A stretch of DNA of 64,000 nucleotides from Whitmania pigra (lineage: Eukaryota > Annelida > Clitellata > Hirudinida > Haemopidae): the NCBI GenBank assembly GCA_021613335.1, contig JAJTWR010000377.1, positions 434,001 to 498,000 of the forward strand. Reading direction: 5' to 3'. This document shows positions 41,190-64,000 of the stretch, one piece after another. Each line of letters begins with the position of its first letter. Position 1 is the first letter of the stretch. Below the pieces are notes generated by a model. It was not told where the DNA came from. It saw only the letters and a program-made list of their open reading frames with translations, and did no database searches. The translations under genes and the position numbers were made by a program.

Positions 41190-41539
41190 CTTATTAGTTT
41201 GTTATCATAACTATTAGCTTCTCCCTCCAACAATAATAGCAATACTAATAAGTCTTAAGCTTTGTTATTGTTGTTTTTATTATTAGATTATTTGAATCTT
41301 GCTATCAATATGAATTTTTTTTTAAATCCAATCTGTAATTAAATTATTTTAGATTAAATTAGATTAATAATTAAATATGTAATTTCATTAATCATTTGAT
41401 TAATTATTTAATAATTACACCCAAAGTGCCCATGGAGAAAGAGATAGAGAGAGGAGCATTATGACCTGCTTGAGAGATTTTATGACCGAGCCGAGGAACA
41501 GTATTGCAAAGCCTTCTTCAGTTGAAATATGCACAGCCA

Positions 41540-41602
41540 TTCATTCATTCATTCATTCATTCGTCCGTTCGTTCATTCGTTGATGCATTCATTCATTCAT
41601 TC
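41540..41602. repeat. (CATT)n microsatellite
   Basis: CATT/CGTT tetramers with minor interruptions, about 320 bp before the prominin B start codon. Confidence 0.9.
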
Positions 41603-41920
41603 CCATTATTCGTGTTTCGTGACTTGACGACGGTACTAAACATTCACAACGGATTACTCGATCGAATATAAGTCGTCGAAATTTTTTTATTTAATAATAA
41701 TTACAAAGAAGTCGTTAAAAATAATAATTTATTTAAACTTTACACCGTAAAAAGCAAAACTCGAATTCATAAACTTAAAATCTAAATGTTGTTGTAATGT
41801 TTAGAAATAATTAAATAATTGAACCCCGTCAAATCAAAACAGAAAGGTTCGGGTAAAACTTGGCTATAGTCGCCAAAACCAACATCGCTTGTGGAAAACT
41901 CCAATTGGAAAGTGGAGGAC

Positions 41921-53850
<11,930 letters not shown>

Positions 53851-54437
53851 TTAGCTAAGCAATGACGAACGTGATACCGTGTGTGTAGATCAAATTTGAA
53901 ATAACATGTCTGCTCTAAAACTTTCATTAGAATAATGTTGTCAGGAGTTTCAAGTTGAATAAATTCGTGGGCAATTTCATCAGTTAATCAACATGGTCGT
54001 CTTCCTTCAACAAGCTATTTATTCTCGCTTTTTTAAACTCAATATTTTCTTTAGGCGTGATTTTAACTACAATGCAATACAACAACAAATACTGGAGCAT
54101 TCATGTTTACACCAACAGAAATTTATGATATCCCACAATAGATTTTGATATCTTCTTATTTACAACATCTTTTAACTCCATAAACCCATTAGATAGACCC
54201 CAACCAGGATGACATGAATTATTAACCAGTCAGTGATTACTACACCAAATCCACAGAACCCAATACTAAACAATATAATCCCAGTACCCTCCATTATCTG
54301 GCAACTGGCACCAACATGCAACTAGAGTTTCCTTTGCATTTTAATGTTGTAAACAAAACAAACTACTCCTCTTTCTTTGTCAACAAATTCTTCAAACGGG
54401 TTAACCAAACTAAAGTGACATTCGGTTGTCGTCGTCA
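53851..54437. other. Convergent intergenic region (prominin B / PSMB2 3' ends)
   Basis: Holds both 3' UTRs. No gene or strong repeat seen. Confidence 0.55.
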
Positions 54438-56076
54438 TTACATCTCCATGGCGACGGCTGCCGAGCTCCTGATGTCGGGCAAGTTGCGGACGCCGTCCTT
54501 GTCGACGATCTTGACCTTGAAGCACTCCAAGTTGATGATGAACCTGGTGCAAATCTGTAGATGCAATTTGAAAATGATGAATTGGAGTTAAGAGTTATGT
54601 AAGCATATATTAACAAGGGATTGCAACTTCCAACAAAGTCAAGCAATATAGGTTTGCCTCTATTAACTGTTTGTATGGTAAAATGTAAAAAATAAAATAA
54701 AAAATGAATAATAATGTAAAAATTAAACTCATTAAACTTTGTTCACAAAACCTTTCACAAATATTTTAAAAAATTGTACTGCTATTTAGTAAATAACTAA
54801 ATTTTCTAAAGGTCTCGAGAACTCACCTCATCAATGCATTTCTGCAACAAAGCCAGGACCTCCTCAACATTCATATCTTGAAAAGAAAACAAAAACATTG
54901 AATATCCATGTTGAGACATTAAACCCAAACAATAACAACATCAGCAATGCTCAAACTCAAAATTAGCCGCAAAATCACTTGATTCAACAGAAATACAAAT
55001 TCATCCCATTCAGGAGTGACAAGCATTTATCATCCATGACGAACAGCATTGCTTTTGGCATTGTCGTACAATCTGAATTTCGTTCGTTCTACCTACCATC
55101 CTTGTAGAGTCGATCCAAGACGCTGAGAGAGAAGAAGGACGAGTAGCCGTGAGTTCCATAGGGTACCTTGACGAGAGACCCGAGGTAGTCCATGTAGTAG
55201 AGGCTGGCACCGTCCTTGTCGTCGCAACCGGCTATCAGAAGGTTGACGTGGTACGGGGTCTGATATGAAAACGTTGAAATGTTATATGGTTTGTTTATGT
55301 GTGAATAAGTTATGAAATGAAAGAATCTTCAATAAAAAATTTTCTTGATTCTTAAACTTAGTAAAGTGGATGTCTTTATATTCAAAAGTCTTAATGATTC
55401 ATAATCACCAGCAAAAAAACATTAAATAAGATAAGATAAACACAGAAAAATATAATCAGGTAACTAACAATTCAATGGAGGATAAATCAATGCCACTCAA
55501 ATAATTTAAAATCAGTCTGAACATAAACTCACTCTGCTTCTCAGTGACTCTGCCATGTTCCTTCTTGTGTAGTGAGCTGCAGCATGAGTAGACAGATCGT
55601 AGCCTGGGAATGGCAATTAAAGCAATCATGTTTTACTTTTGCATATAAACAATTACAGTAACAATTAGATAAACGAGGTTATTGTATTTGATACAAATAT
55701 AATGTAAGCAATAGGTAAAACCACAAGAAACTAAAAACTAATCTGACCATTTCTCATTCTGTAGAGCTGAATGTTCTTAGAAATAAACTCTGCAAACTGA
55801 ACAGTATCTCCATCCCCACCGCATACTGACATGAGCAAATTCTTGCTCAATGGAAACATTTTTTCCTGATCTAATTAAAGACAAACAACCATTTCTAAAT
55901 TTTGTTTTTAACATCAAATCTGTCCGGCGCTTTTGATTTACCGCTCCTAAAATTATCAGTGGTTTAGAAATGTCATCAAGCCTACCTTTTTTCATGGCTA
56001 CAACGCTCCTAGCAGCCAGGCCATCGGTGGCCAAAATTACAAAATCTTTTCCTTTAATTCCAACTAAGCACTCCAT
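54438..56076 (-). CDS. PSMB2: Proteasome subunit beta type-2 (beta4)
   Basis: Six exons: 56076-55986, 55870-55748, 55603-55533, 55259-55097, 54876-54827, 54554-54438. They sum to 204 residues, close to the usual ~200. The protein starts [19 protein letters not shown] without a propeptide or catalytic Thr, as expected for this non-catalytic beta subunit of the 20S core. Diagnostic blocks are [51 protein letters not shown] and [19 protein letters not shown]. It ends in the basic-acidic [10 protein letters not shown] segment seen in the family. The upstream in-frame TTG is not needed; the ATG at 56076 aligns with the family start. Confidence 0.95.
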
Positions 56077-56286
56077 ACTGATCAAGCAATTTTAGAACGA
56101 TAAACCAATATCGAAAATAACAAGTCACCAAAGATTAACTTGCACTTTACGGCAACAAAGAAACGATAATCATATTTTACAAACAAAATTTTAAATTTCC
56201 GCTGATGCGACAAACTTTATTGCACCAAAAATAATTTTAAAATATTTACGCAACTAAAAGGAAGCTGATAGTTAAGAAGGAATTTC

Positions 56287-57011
56287 TTATAAATCAAAAT
56301 CGAAGTCCGTGGTAATTTTGAAGGGATCATCATCATTCTTCCTCCCCTGAGCAAGAAATGATTTTCTTTGAGCAGTACAAACTTTCACGTCTTTCTTACC
56401 AGACGAAAAACTGGAAAATTAATAAAACCATAAATATCACATAATAAATATCTACAACAGTCATTTGTAAGTAATTACCTTAATGTTGGCACTTTTTCAG
56501 CTGGGTTCAATTGTCCAACAACTAAATTCCCATTGTCCTTGTCATCCATGAATTTCTTCCATTTAGATGGCTAAGAAGAGACAAAACATGTGTGAATAAG
56601 CTCATGCCAGTAATAAAAAGCATTAAAATAATTACTTGTCTTTTGGCTAGCTCTTCTGTCTCAGACCTGACATCATCCTCATATTCAAGTTCATAAGCCA
56701 TGCTTGCATCGTGATCATCCGATGGCTCCGAGGTTGATCCTTGAAAGTCCTCAGCTTCTCCTTTCAGCATGTTCAGCTTCTGTACATGTTGTCGACATTC
56801 GTAGCCACTTCCAGAGCCATAGACCTACAATCAGAGGCTTTAGTTAGAAAATTGCCTCTACATTTGGAATCTAGATTTTAATTCGACTCACTTGTTTGAC
56901 TGACTGTTTTTCATTGCACACTTTGCAGCACCATTTGTTGGACTTTTTCTCTTGATGAACTTGAAATATGTGACATTTGTAGCACTTTAACACGTTGAAC
57001 GTCTGTGGCAT
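56287..57011 (-). CDS. MRNIP: MRN complex-interacting protein
   Basis: Four exons: 57011-56892, 56824-56636, 56570-56479, 56410-56287. They sum to 174 residues. The N-terminus has paired cysteines typical of the family (LKCYKCHIFQVHQEKKSNKW, then CCKVCNEKQS), likely a small zinc ribbon, followed by YGSGSGYECRQHVQKLN. A serine/acidic middle, PSKWKKFMDDKD and a C-terminal FKITTDFDFD end mirror the vertebrate protein (ITGEDFDDD). MRNIP supports the MRE11-RAD50-NBS1 DNA damage response. This copy lacks the long low-complexity middle of the mammalian protein. Its stop lies 210 bp before the PSMB2 start on the same strand, and its 5' end faces the first fuseless-like gene. Confidence 0.85.
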
Positions 57012-57571
57012 TTTAACGACTCGTTAAAACTATTCTTGGCAGAGAGTCTAAAAATTTGTGAAATGTGTATGTGATAGAACCTCATTTGAGAAATTTGTTG
57101 CCTGGGTTATATTATCATATGTTAACAGATTGAATATCAAATTTATTCGTCGAAAATTAAAACAAACAAACCGTACAAAGCGAGTTATACAATATACACG
57201 AATTGATGTTCTAATCAGTACCAAAAATCAACATTGGCATTCGGCGAAATGTTATTTCGCACAAATTTCCCGCAACGACGAGCAAGAAAAGTGAAGCGAA
57301 TAAAATTTTCAAAGACGTCATAAGGATATTTTTACTTTCAATAATATAAAAGGACTGATTATCGACATCATTGTCGTTCTTTAAATAAAAGCTTTATTGG
57401 CTGCAAGTTAATCGTTTAAAGCTTTCAAATCAACCAGCTGGGGCATCCAGATTTCGACCAAACATCTGCTGTTTAGGCAGACTTCATTAACTCATTCACG
57501 CCTTAATCGTGGGATGAACCAGAGAGGTCGAATAAACTTTTACTTTTCTGTACAATATTTGGAGATTGCAG
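57012..57571. promoter_or_regulatory. Divergent promoter region, MRNIP / fuseless-like gene 1
   Basis: A head-to-head spacer of 560 bp. TATAAAAG at 57345-57352 is a candidate TATA box for the plus-strand gene. The segment 57418-57540 (CCAGCTG..GCAT; CTGCTGTTTAGGCAG; TTCATTAACTCA; GGGATGAACCAG) is similar to 62994-63180 before the second copy, so the duplication included upstream sequence. Confidence 0.5.
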
Positions 57572-58938
57572 ATGAAGATTGAGACAAAATTGGCTTTGAT
57601 TGATTTGCTTATCAATTGGTTTATTTTTACTCCACTGGTTCTAGTCTTTTGGTATGGTGCCTACGTTTTGCTGGACTTGCTCATTTTCGATTACCTGAAT
57701 TCTCGATTGTTGGCAATAGTGGTTATCCTCGTCTTCGGAATAATAGTTGAATTCGTCATGACATTCTGGCAAGATGAGATAACTGAATACTCTAAACATC
57801 TAAGCAACAATCGCCTCACCAGTTTTTCACGTGGTTATAACTATCTCTTGGCTGTTGCTAACATTTGCCACTATAGAGGAGTTCAAGAAATATTTGACGC
57901 CTGGTTTGGAGCAGGCGATTTTAATGCTTCAGTTAAAACAGCTGTGACGTCCATAGTCCTGCTGTGGAGTTTGAGGGCGAGCCGCAACATCATCGCGATA
58001 CCGTTTTGCATCAGTTTGGACTCTGATCAATCGTCCTGGTTCGGAACACCCACTTTATATCAGTGTCCAGTAGGTGAACTAGTTATTTGGTTACGAACGT
58101 GGACGTCATTTTATTTGCCCCTCGGAAAAAGTTGAAACGACGCCCCTGATGATAACGCTTTCGATAAAATTAAATTAAAGTATTTCAAAAGTATGCATTA
58201 TATTGATTTTGGAAAAAATGTTAAATATTTTCATTATGTTTATTTCAGAGAAGTAGAAAGTATGGCTTCTTAGGTGATGTCCTTTTGACCGTGATCGGAG
58301 TTTCGACCCTCGTACATCTGCACTGGATAACCTTGTGGTACGTGTTCGACAACGTGATTTTTCCCAACAACCTTCATCGTTCCTACATCGCCTCTTGCGG
58401 CATTGGATATGCCACACTGGCAACCTGCAGTTATTTCCAGTTAATGATCAAAAAGTGGTCGGAATTCTACGACAATGCCAATAGGTTTGACATTTGACTT
58501 AAACTGTATTTAATACTTATTGTTCATAGCTTTGTAACTATTTTGTGCAATTTTTTTGGCTTTGTTCCGTTTTCCATTTATCTCAGATTTATCAGCAAAA
58601 CGATACTAGAAGATATTTTTATCTGGGTCGCAACGGCAGGAGTCATTGTGACATGGAAGGGCCTTGGTACGGCCGTCGAATTGACTGCCAGGGAATATCC
58701 CCTCGTGATCTTTGGCCACGATATTTCTGGTTTGGCTGCCATTCTCATCTCGTTTCTCATCTTATCATTATTCGGCGTGTCTGCCTCTCTGGTAAGCAAG
58801 GGAGCGGAAATGGACGGAACGGTTGCTAAGGGCGACGGCGTCGACTTTTCCCGGGCTTACCTGAGGCATTTTCTGAGTGACTGCTTCCAATGTCAAACTA
58901 CTCAGCAAGCATCTGAAGAGAAGGAGAAAACTGAATAA
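57572..58938 (+). CDS. fusl: Eight-pass membrane protein resembling fuseless, copy 1
   Basis: Three exons: 57572-58069, 58249-58484, 58587-58938. They sum to 361 residues. Eight hydrophobic segments can be seen: two in the first ~65 residues, two around WGYNYLLAV-type and AVTSIVLLWSLRASRNII stretches in the rest of exon 1, two in exon 2, and two in exon 3. Conserved features include HYRGVQEIFDAWFGAG and the basic RASRN before a transmembrane end; the C-terminus is charged. Topology and the RG-x-DAW-G pattern resemble Drosophila Fuseless, an eight-pass presynaptic protein that affects calcium-channel organisation. The assignment rests on overall resemblance and could be a related uncharacterised family. 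The ATG at 57572 aligns with the start of copy 2. Confidence 0.6.
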
Positions 58939-59590
58939 TAGAGCTTGTAATAATAATTTCCATGAAAAATTCATTATTTTGCTTGTAACATGTTTTAATA
59001 TTAAAAGGCGTTCAGTCTGGTAAATGAAAAATTGTAAAGCTTAGAACAACATGTAAATTAGTAATATTTGCAAAAACATGCAAATCCCGTCAACAGGTCT
59101 ACCAAAAAAGCAAACCAGTTGACCAAATCACTTTCATAAAACATCTTGGGTCAAATATGCAAAACGAAGAAGCCAAACAAATATTAGCCGGTTTTGAATG
59201 AAATCAACAAATGATGTAAATTAAAATATTGGAACTAAAATTTTAAGCTTCATTTATAAAATGCATCACAGGAGAAATTAAAAAAAAATAAAACAACATC
59301 ACTCAAACAAATATCTTGAAATAAAATAGTTTCTAACTGATTGCTAAAGGTTCACTGGTATATATGTCAAGAGTCATGAAAACAGACCTACATAAAGTAA
59401 TGTAAATCTTTATAAAAATGTATAAGCCTCATCCCTAGAACTCAAATATGCATTGATCAATAAAGTATTGCTTACAACTGTGTAAAACATTTTCTAAAAA
59501 ATCATTAAACCATTGAAATACTACTCCGTACAACTCGATTGTATTGCGAATATTTAAAAACTATTCAACTATTCAGTGCCTAATTGCCAT
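58939..59590. other. Convergent intergenic region
   Basis: 3' UTRs of fuseless-like copy 1 (plus) and the CRAL-TRIO gene (minus). AT-rich; nothing else seen. Confidence 0.55.
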
Positions 59591-62280
59591 TTAAGACCCC
59601 ATGATGCATTCAGTGACTACTTTAGAGGAAGTCTTTTTGCCAAAATTATTCTTTGGAACATCAATCTTGTACCTCTTCATCTCCTGAAACATTGGCTCAT
59701 CCTCCATCAGTGTCTTTTTCCAATCCTATGAGTAAGTTGTTCATTTTAATTGGAACCAAAATTGAAATCAATTCATAAAACAAATTCATAAAAATTTAAG
59801 AAAAGAAAAGGTTATAATTATAATTCACTAGCTTAGAGTTTTTTTTGCTTTTGAACATGAATCATAATTGATTTAAATTGGCATAAATAATTTAAGTAAA
59901 CGTTATCAATTATTTAAATTAAGCATACATCTAGCACGTTTTCAGCAATATTAATTATTACGTAAAGCTAAAAAGTGCCAACCTTCGACAATTCATCACC
60001 AGATGGGAGTTCTCCTCCCAGCTCCTGAGGCAAACACTTCTTATCAAAAGCTTCATGGAGTTCATCCAAAGATGATCCATGGAAATGCAACTTGAATTGT
60101 GAAACAAAAACTAAATGATCTATTTATAAATCATAGTAAATGAAAGATTCATTCAAATTCACAAAACCCATAGTTGAAATCACTGAACTTGAGTTTTATG
60201 CTAGTTTTATTTGAGAATTTCAAATTATTTATTAAACATTTGTAATTAGTGTAATTAGTTAGTTATCTACATACCCAACAAACCTAAATGATGTATCGAT
60301 GTAAGGCAAGAAAGTATCGACTGAAATTGTGATAATTTTCTCTCGAAATAATGAAGTCTACATACCTTTTTGGACACTTTTTCATCAAGAAAATGTTTGG
60401 CAATATTGAAAATGCAGTTAAAGACAATAGACAAGTTTACAAGATGAAGAGCCTTGAATCTCATTGGGAATGAACCCTTGTTGATAAACATATGTTTTGT
60501 AAGGAATAATTTTTTAACAAGAATAGTTGTTATGATAATTATAAAATAATTATTTAAACATTTTCTTAAATTTTTACCTAATCCTGAAGATGGCAATGAT
60601 AATGGCCGTTGTTCAGAGCAGAGCAAAGCACAATTACATGGGCAATAAAAATACCTGAACCATGTCAATGTTTAACTTCAGGTAAGTCCTGTCCAATTTC
60701 CACAGGTGAGTCCAACCGACATCGGCAAAGTTTGCAATGACCACAACTCCGTTCACCTGGGTCTCTTCATCCTTCGATTGATCAATCCGACGATTGATTC
60801 ATTTAATCATTTCAATCATCCAGTTGATCAATCTTCAGTTATTCAGAAGCCATTCGATCATTAAGCAAGATAATCAAATATTGGACTTAATATTTAATGC
60901 AAATTTATTGGCAGTATAAATAACCAATTCTGAAGCTTGCTTAGCCTCATGTTAAAATTTAAGTAAACCATGTAGAAAATAAGACATGAAATTACAATTT
61001 CTTTGTGAACAGCATGCTATTTTTGTAATTTCCATTCATATGTGGTGCTAAACTCCAAGTAAAAATACATTCTTTCATATGTGATGTTGAGCCATTTACG
61101 ATAGGACTTGATTTATTATTTGCACATTTTTTAGCACATTTTCTTTTTCATAATTTGTAAACAATTGACAGTTGCTTTTACAATCATATGAAACAAGTGC
61201 CAACCTTGATGATTTCTTCAAGATTGATGAGGTTCATTCTCAGTATTTCAATCATCGGAAATTGCTGGGGAATCCACTTCCCTATCGAATTGGAAAGGTT
61301 GTCATCATTTGGAATTGATGGAATGTGTTCCTTCATGCCATGCTAATGGCACCAGTCGAAATGTGTCATGTTCACAATGCGATTTGCACTGCTAGGGAGC
61401 AAAGTTGGTTAGGGGCAATGTATACAATTTCATGGTTGAGCTGTTAAGAAGTGCCTTTTTATCTTGTTCTGATACATAAGACGTTCGAAAAAAATGGTTA
61501 AATAAAAAAAAAAATTTAAATTAAAAAAAAAGAGTTATTTTTGGAGTATTTTAGAATTTATGAACATAACCCAATTAACACTTGTCAATGAGAACTTAAA
61601 AATATGAAAGTAATATTTTGTTTAATTAAATTTAATTAATAAATTTCAGGGGCAAGCGATTATTTACAAATTAAGTGATTTTAAATAAATCCAGTTATTT
61701 ATCAAATTTATTAAAAGTTTAATAATAAAATGTTAAGCTCGTCTAGTAATAATTAATATTCATTTGACTTGATTTACAGAAATATAATCATGCTTGTGAA
61801 GTCTCTAAATTCAATAAAAAGTAAATTTTAACTTTTTAACCTGGTCTGAAATAAAGTATCTTCCTGCCAAATTTGTCTCTCAGCGGTAGAACACAAGAAA
61901 TTTCAGAATCAATGATATGTTCAATGGCACTTGGAGTCAGTTCCTTCAAGATTTCTGCATTGATGGCTCTGATGGTGTAGTAATTGATGAGGAGTTCATA
62001 TGACTTCTCGTAATCAAATTTTCTGGCTCTCAAAAACCTCAGCAGGAAAGCAGTATCCAGTGGACATTTAAGACCTATTTAGAGTCTTAACATCTCAGAG
62101 CATAAAGATTGTAATTAGTAAAAAGTTATTTTTTGTTATACCTTTACAAGCAATAACCATTTCTCGCAATTTCTGTATGTCGCGATCTCTCCGTTCGGCT
62201 TTCTCGTTCAGATCTTCCTCAGCTTTTTCAATTAATTCAGGTGTCAAAGTGCAGAAGTATGGATATTCAGAAGACGACAT
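59591..62280 (-). CDS. CRAL-TRIO lipid-transfer protein, alpha-tocopherol transfer protein-like
   Basis: Seven exons: 62280-62142, 62074-61841, 61281-61205, 60771-60655, 60476-60366, 60090-59983, 59725-59591. They sum to 306 residues. The N-terminal CRAL-TRIO-N helix has TAFLLRFLRARKFDYEKSYE followed by LLINYY. The lipid-binding domain shows FGRKILYFRPGKW, QVNGVVVIANFADVGW, GSFPMRFKALHLVN, and then LHFHGSSLDELHEAF with a conserved LPQELGGELPS. This order is characteristic of the alpha-TTP/TTPAL/clavesin group, cytosolic proteins that carry tocopherol or other small lipids and often bind phosphoinositides. The ligand cannot be told from sequence. A DWKKTLMEDEP tail closes the protein. The gene sits between the two fuseless-like copies on the opposite strand. 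Confidence 0.9.
61335..61425 (+). mobile_element. Possible third member of the SINE-like family
   Basis: Intron 2 of the CRAL-TRIO gene. GCTAATGGCACCAGTCGAAA then TGTGTCATGTTC parallels GGCAATGGCAACAGTCGTAA then TGTGTCGTGTTC at 30350-30375. It lacks the GCGCTATATAAATG tail. Confidence 0.35.
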
Positions 62281-63217
62281 GTCTGGCCTTATTATATATT
62301 GGGCGGTTTTGTTACGGCTGTTTACTGATCCTAAGTTGTTTTTTTGTATAAGTTATTTTATTTAAACAATTTATAACATCACATATACAAAGGTATTGTT
62401 CCTACCTGGAATTACGAAAGTAATACTGGGAAAAACCTGATTTCCTGATGGTTTCGTTAAAATGAAAGTGTTTTATTTATTTTTTACAAAATATTTTAAA
62501 TTTTTTAAATAATTACATAATTACATAAAGTAATTAAAATTAAAATTATGAAAATTTATATTTAAAAAAAAACAATAAATAAGCTAATGTCGAAAATTGT
62601 CAAAATATAGCAACAAATTTATTTTCACTAACATCTTTCTAGACAATAATACTTTAATGGATTTGCATGGTGACATAGTGACGTAGTTACGATTCAAAAA
62701 GTGGTACTAAGTTGATACAGGATAATTTTTTCTATTCTTTTCAGTTAATTTGGTCAATGGCTTCGTTTTAGATAGATGTCAATGCAGATGTCTGACTTCA
62801 AGTAGATGTGAAAGAGATTTCACGATGATAATATTATTACCATAGAGGCATCAGTTATCGATTACAATAGTAACTATTACTAACATCGCTTAATAACTGT
62901 TATTCTTTACAGTAATAACTAATACAATAAAAACATTTTTCAACATCATTGTTTTTTCTTAAATAAATTCTTTAACAGCAAGTATCTAGCATAAAGTTTT
63001 CAAATAATCCAGCTGATGCATTCTGATCTCGACAGGTTTCGAAGAAAGCAAACACCACCTAACCATAGAAAGCGGCTGTTAGTGCTTAGTGGTACTCCGA
63101 AGTTCTGCTATTTAAGCAGCCTTCATTCACTCAGATAGCATACCTTCAGGTATCGTAGGATGAAACAGAAAGTTCGAAGGAACTTGTGATTTTCTGGTCA
63201 ATATTGTAATACTCTAA
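62281..63217. promoter_or_regulatory. Divergent promoter region, CRAL-TRIO gene / fuseless-like gene 2
   Basis: Head-to-head spacer. 62994-63180 carries blocks shared with the region before fuseless-like copy 1, including CTGCTATTTAAGCAG, whose TATTTAAG may act as a TATA-like element. The remainder is AT-rich. Confidence 0.45.
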
Positions 63218-64000
63218 ATGGAGATTGAAACGAAATTTTCTTTGATTGATTTGTTTATTAATTGGTTTATTTTTACTCCACTGGTTGTAGGATTTTGGTA
63301 TGGCACCTATGTTTTACTGGACGTGCTCATTTTCGATAACCTGAGTTCTCGATTGTTGGCGACGGTAATTATCCTCGTCTTTGGAATATCAATTGAATTC
63401 GCTGTGACATTCTGGCAAGATGAGATAGCTGAGTACTCCAAACATCTAAGCAACATTAATCTCATCTGTTTTTCGCGAGGTTACAACTATCTCTTGGCTG
63501 TTTCTAACATTTGTCACTACAGAGGAGTCCAAGAAATATTTGACGCCTGGTTTGGAGCGGGTGATCTTTCTGCCTCTGTTCAAACAGCTGTGACGTCCAT
63601 AGTCTTGCTGTGGAGTTTGAGGGCGAGCCGCAACATCACCGCGATACCGTTTTGCATCAGTTTGGACTCTGATCATCTGTCCTGGTACAGCGCACCCACT
63701 TTATATCAATGTCCAGTAGGTGTAATAGTTAATTAATGATAACGCTTTTTATAACCAATTAAAGCACTTCTGAAATATGAATTAGATTTATTTTGGAAAA
63801 GTGTGAACGCGTAATATTTATTTCAGAGCAATAAAAAGTATGGCTTTATCGGCGATGTCCTTTTGACAGTGATCGGAGTGTGGACTCTCGGACCCCTGCA
63901 CTGGATAACCTTAGGGTACGTGTTTGATAATGTTGTATTTCCTGACGACCCTCACCTCTCCTGCATCGCATCCTGTGTGATTGGGTACGCCACAGTGGCC
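63218..64000 (+). CDS. fusl: Eight-pass membrane protein resembling fuseless, copy 2 (truncated by window end)
   Basis: Exon 1 is 63218-63715 (498 bases, the same as copy 1) and exon 2 starts at 63827 and runs off the window. The protein is very similar to copy 1: FINWFIFTPLVVGFWYGTYV, HYRGVQEIFDAWFGAGD, AVTSIVLLWSLRASRN and PTLYQCP are shared, then KYGFIGDVLLTVIGVWTL. Coding sequence is much better conserved than introns, which suggests both copies are under selection. Family assignment carries the same uncertainty as for copy 1. Confidence 0.62.

Larger units (their letters stand above)
39653..41920. other. Spacer between the Gag/AT-hook gene and prominin B
   Basis: Contains the 3' UTR above, a TTG/TCG/TCA microsatellite at 40867-40932, an AAT run at 41143-41187 and CATT repeats at 41540-41602. 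I see no gene. Confidence 0.55.

Overview
This is a eukaryotic window. It is AT-rich, its genes have many short GT-AG introns, and it contains simple-sequence DNA (AAT/ATT, TTG and TCATCG runs) and animal transposon remnants. The gene set (prominin, PTPN12-type phosphatase, PSMB2, MRNIP, CRAL-TRIO, a fuseless-like membrane protein) points to an invertebrate animal, probably a protostome. A lophotrochozoan such as an annelid would fit, but the species cannot be read from the sequence. Exon coordinates were derived by hand from splice sites, reading phase and comparison between tandem paralogs; where given, the coding sums are exact multiples of three.

Layout. (1) 9111 to the left edge, minus strand: a large secreted-protein gene with a 65-residue Thr/Ala tandem repeat exon and helical, cysteine-spaced segments; one intron carries a decayed hAT transposon. 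(2) 12037-16754 and 17817-22494, plus strand: two tandem tyrosine phosphatase genes of the PTPN12/18/22 (NT4) type with matching exon structure. (3) 22495-26790: repeat-rich intergenic DNA with a ~800 bp compound microsatellite. (4) 26791-37291 and 41921-53850, plus strand: two tandem prominin genes of 23 and 24 exons. Between them lies a single-exon gene (38669-39652) that joins a Ty3/gypsy-type Gag region to four AT-hooks, the most unusual gene here. (5) 54438-56076 and 56287-57011, minus strand: PSMB2 and MRNIP, 210 bp apart. (6) 57572-58938 and 63218 to the right edge, plus strand: two tandem eight-pass membrane protein genes resembling fuseless, with a CRAL-TRIO lipid-transfer gene on the minus strand between them.

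Three independent tandem duplications (phosphatase, prominin, fuseless-like) lie within 64 kb, so local duplication has shaped this region. In each pair exon lengths and phases are largely kept while introns have diverged, mostly by microsatellite growth. The genes do not form an obvious common pathway. A functional link between the phosphatases and the tyrosine-rich tail of the second prominin is only a speculation from proximity.
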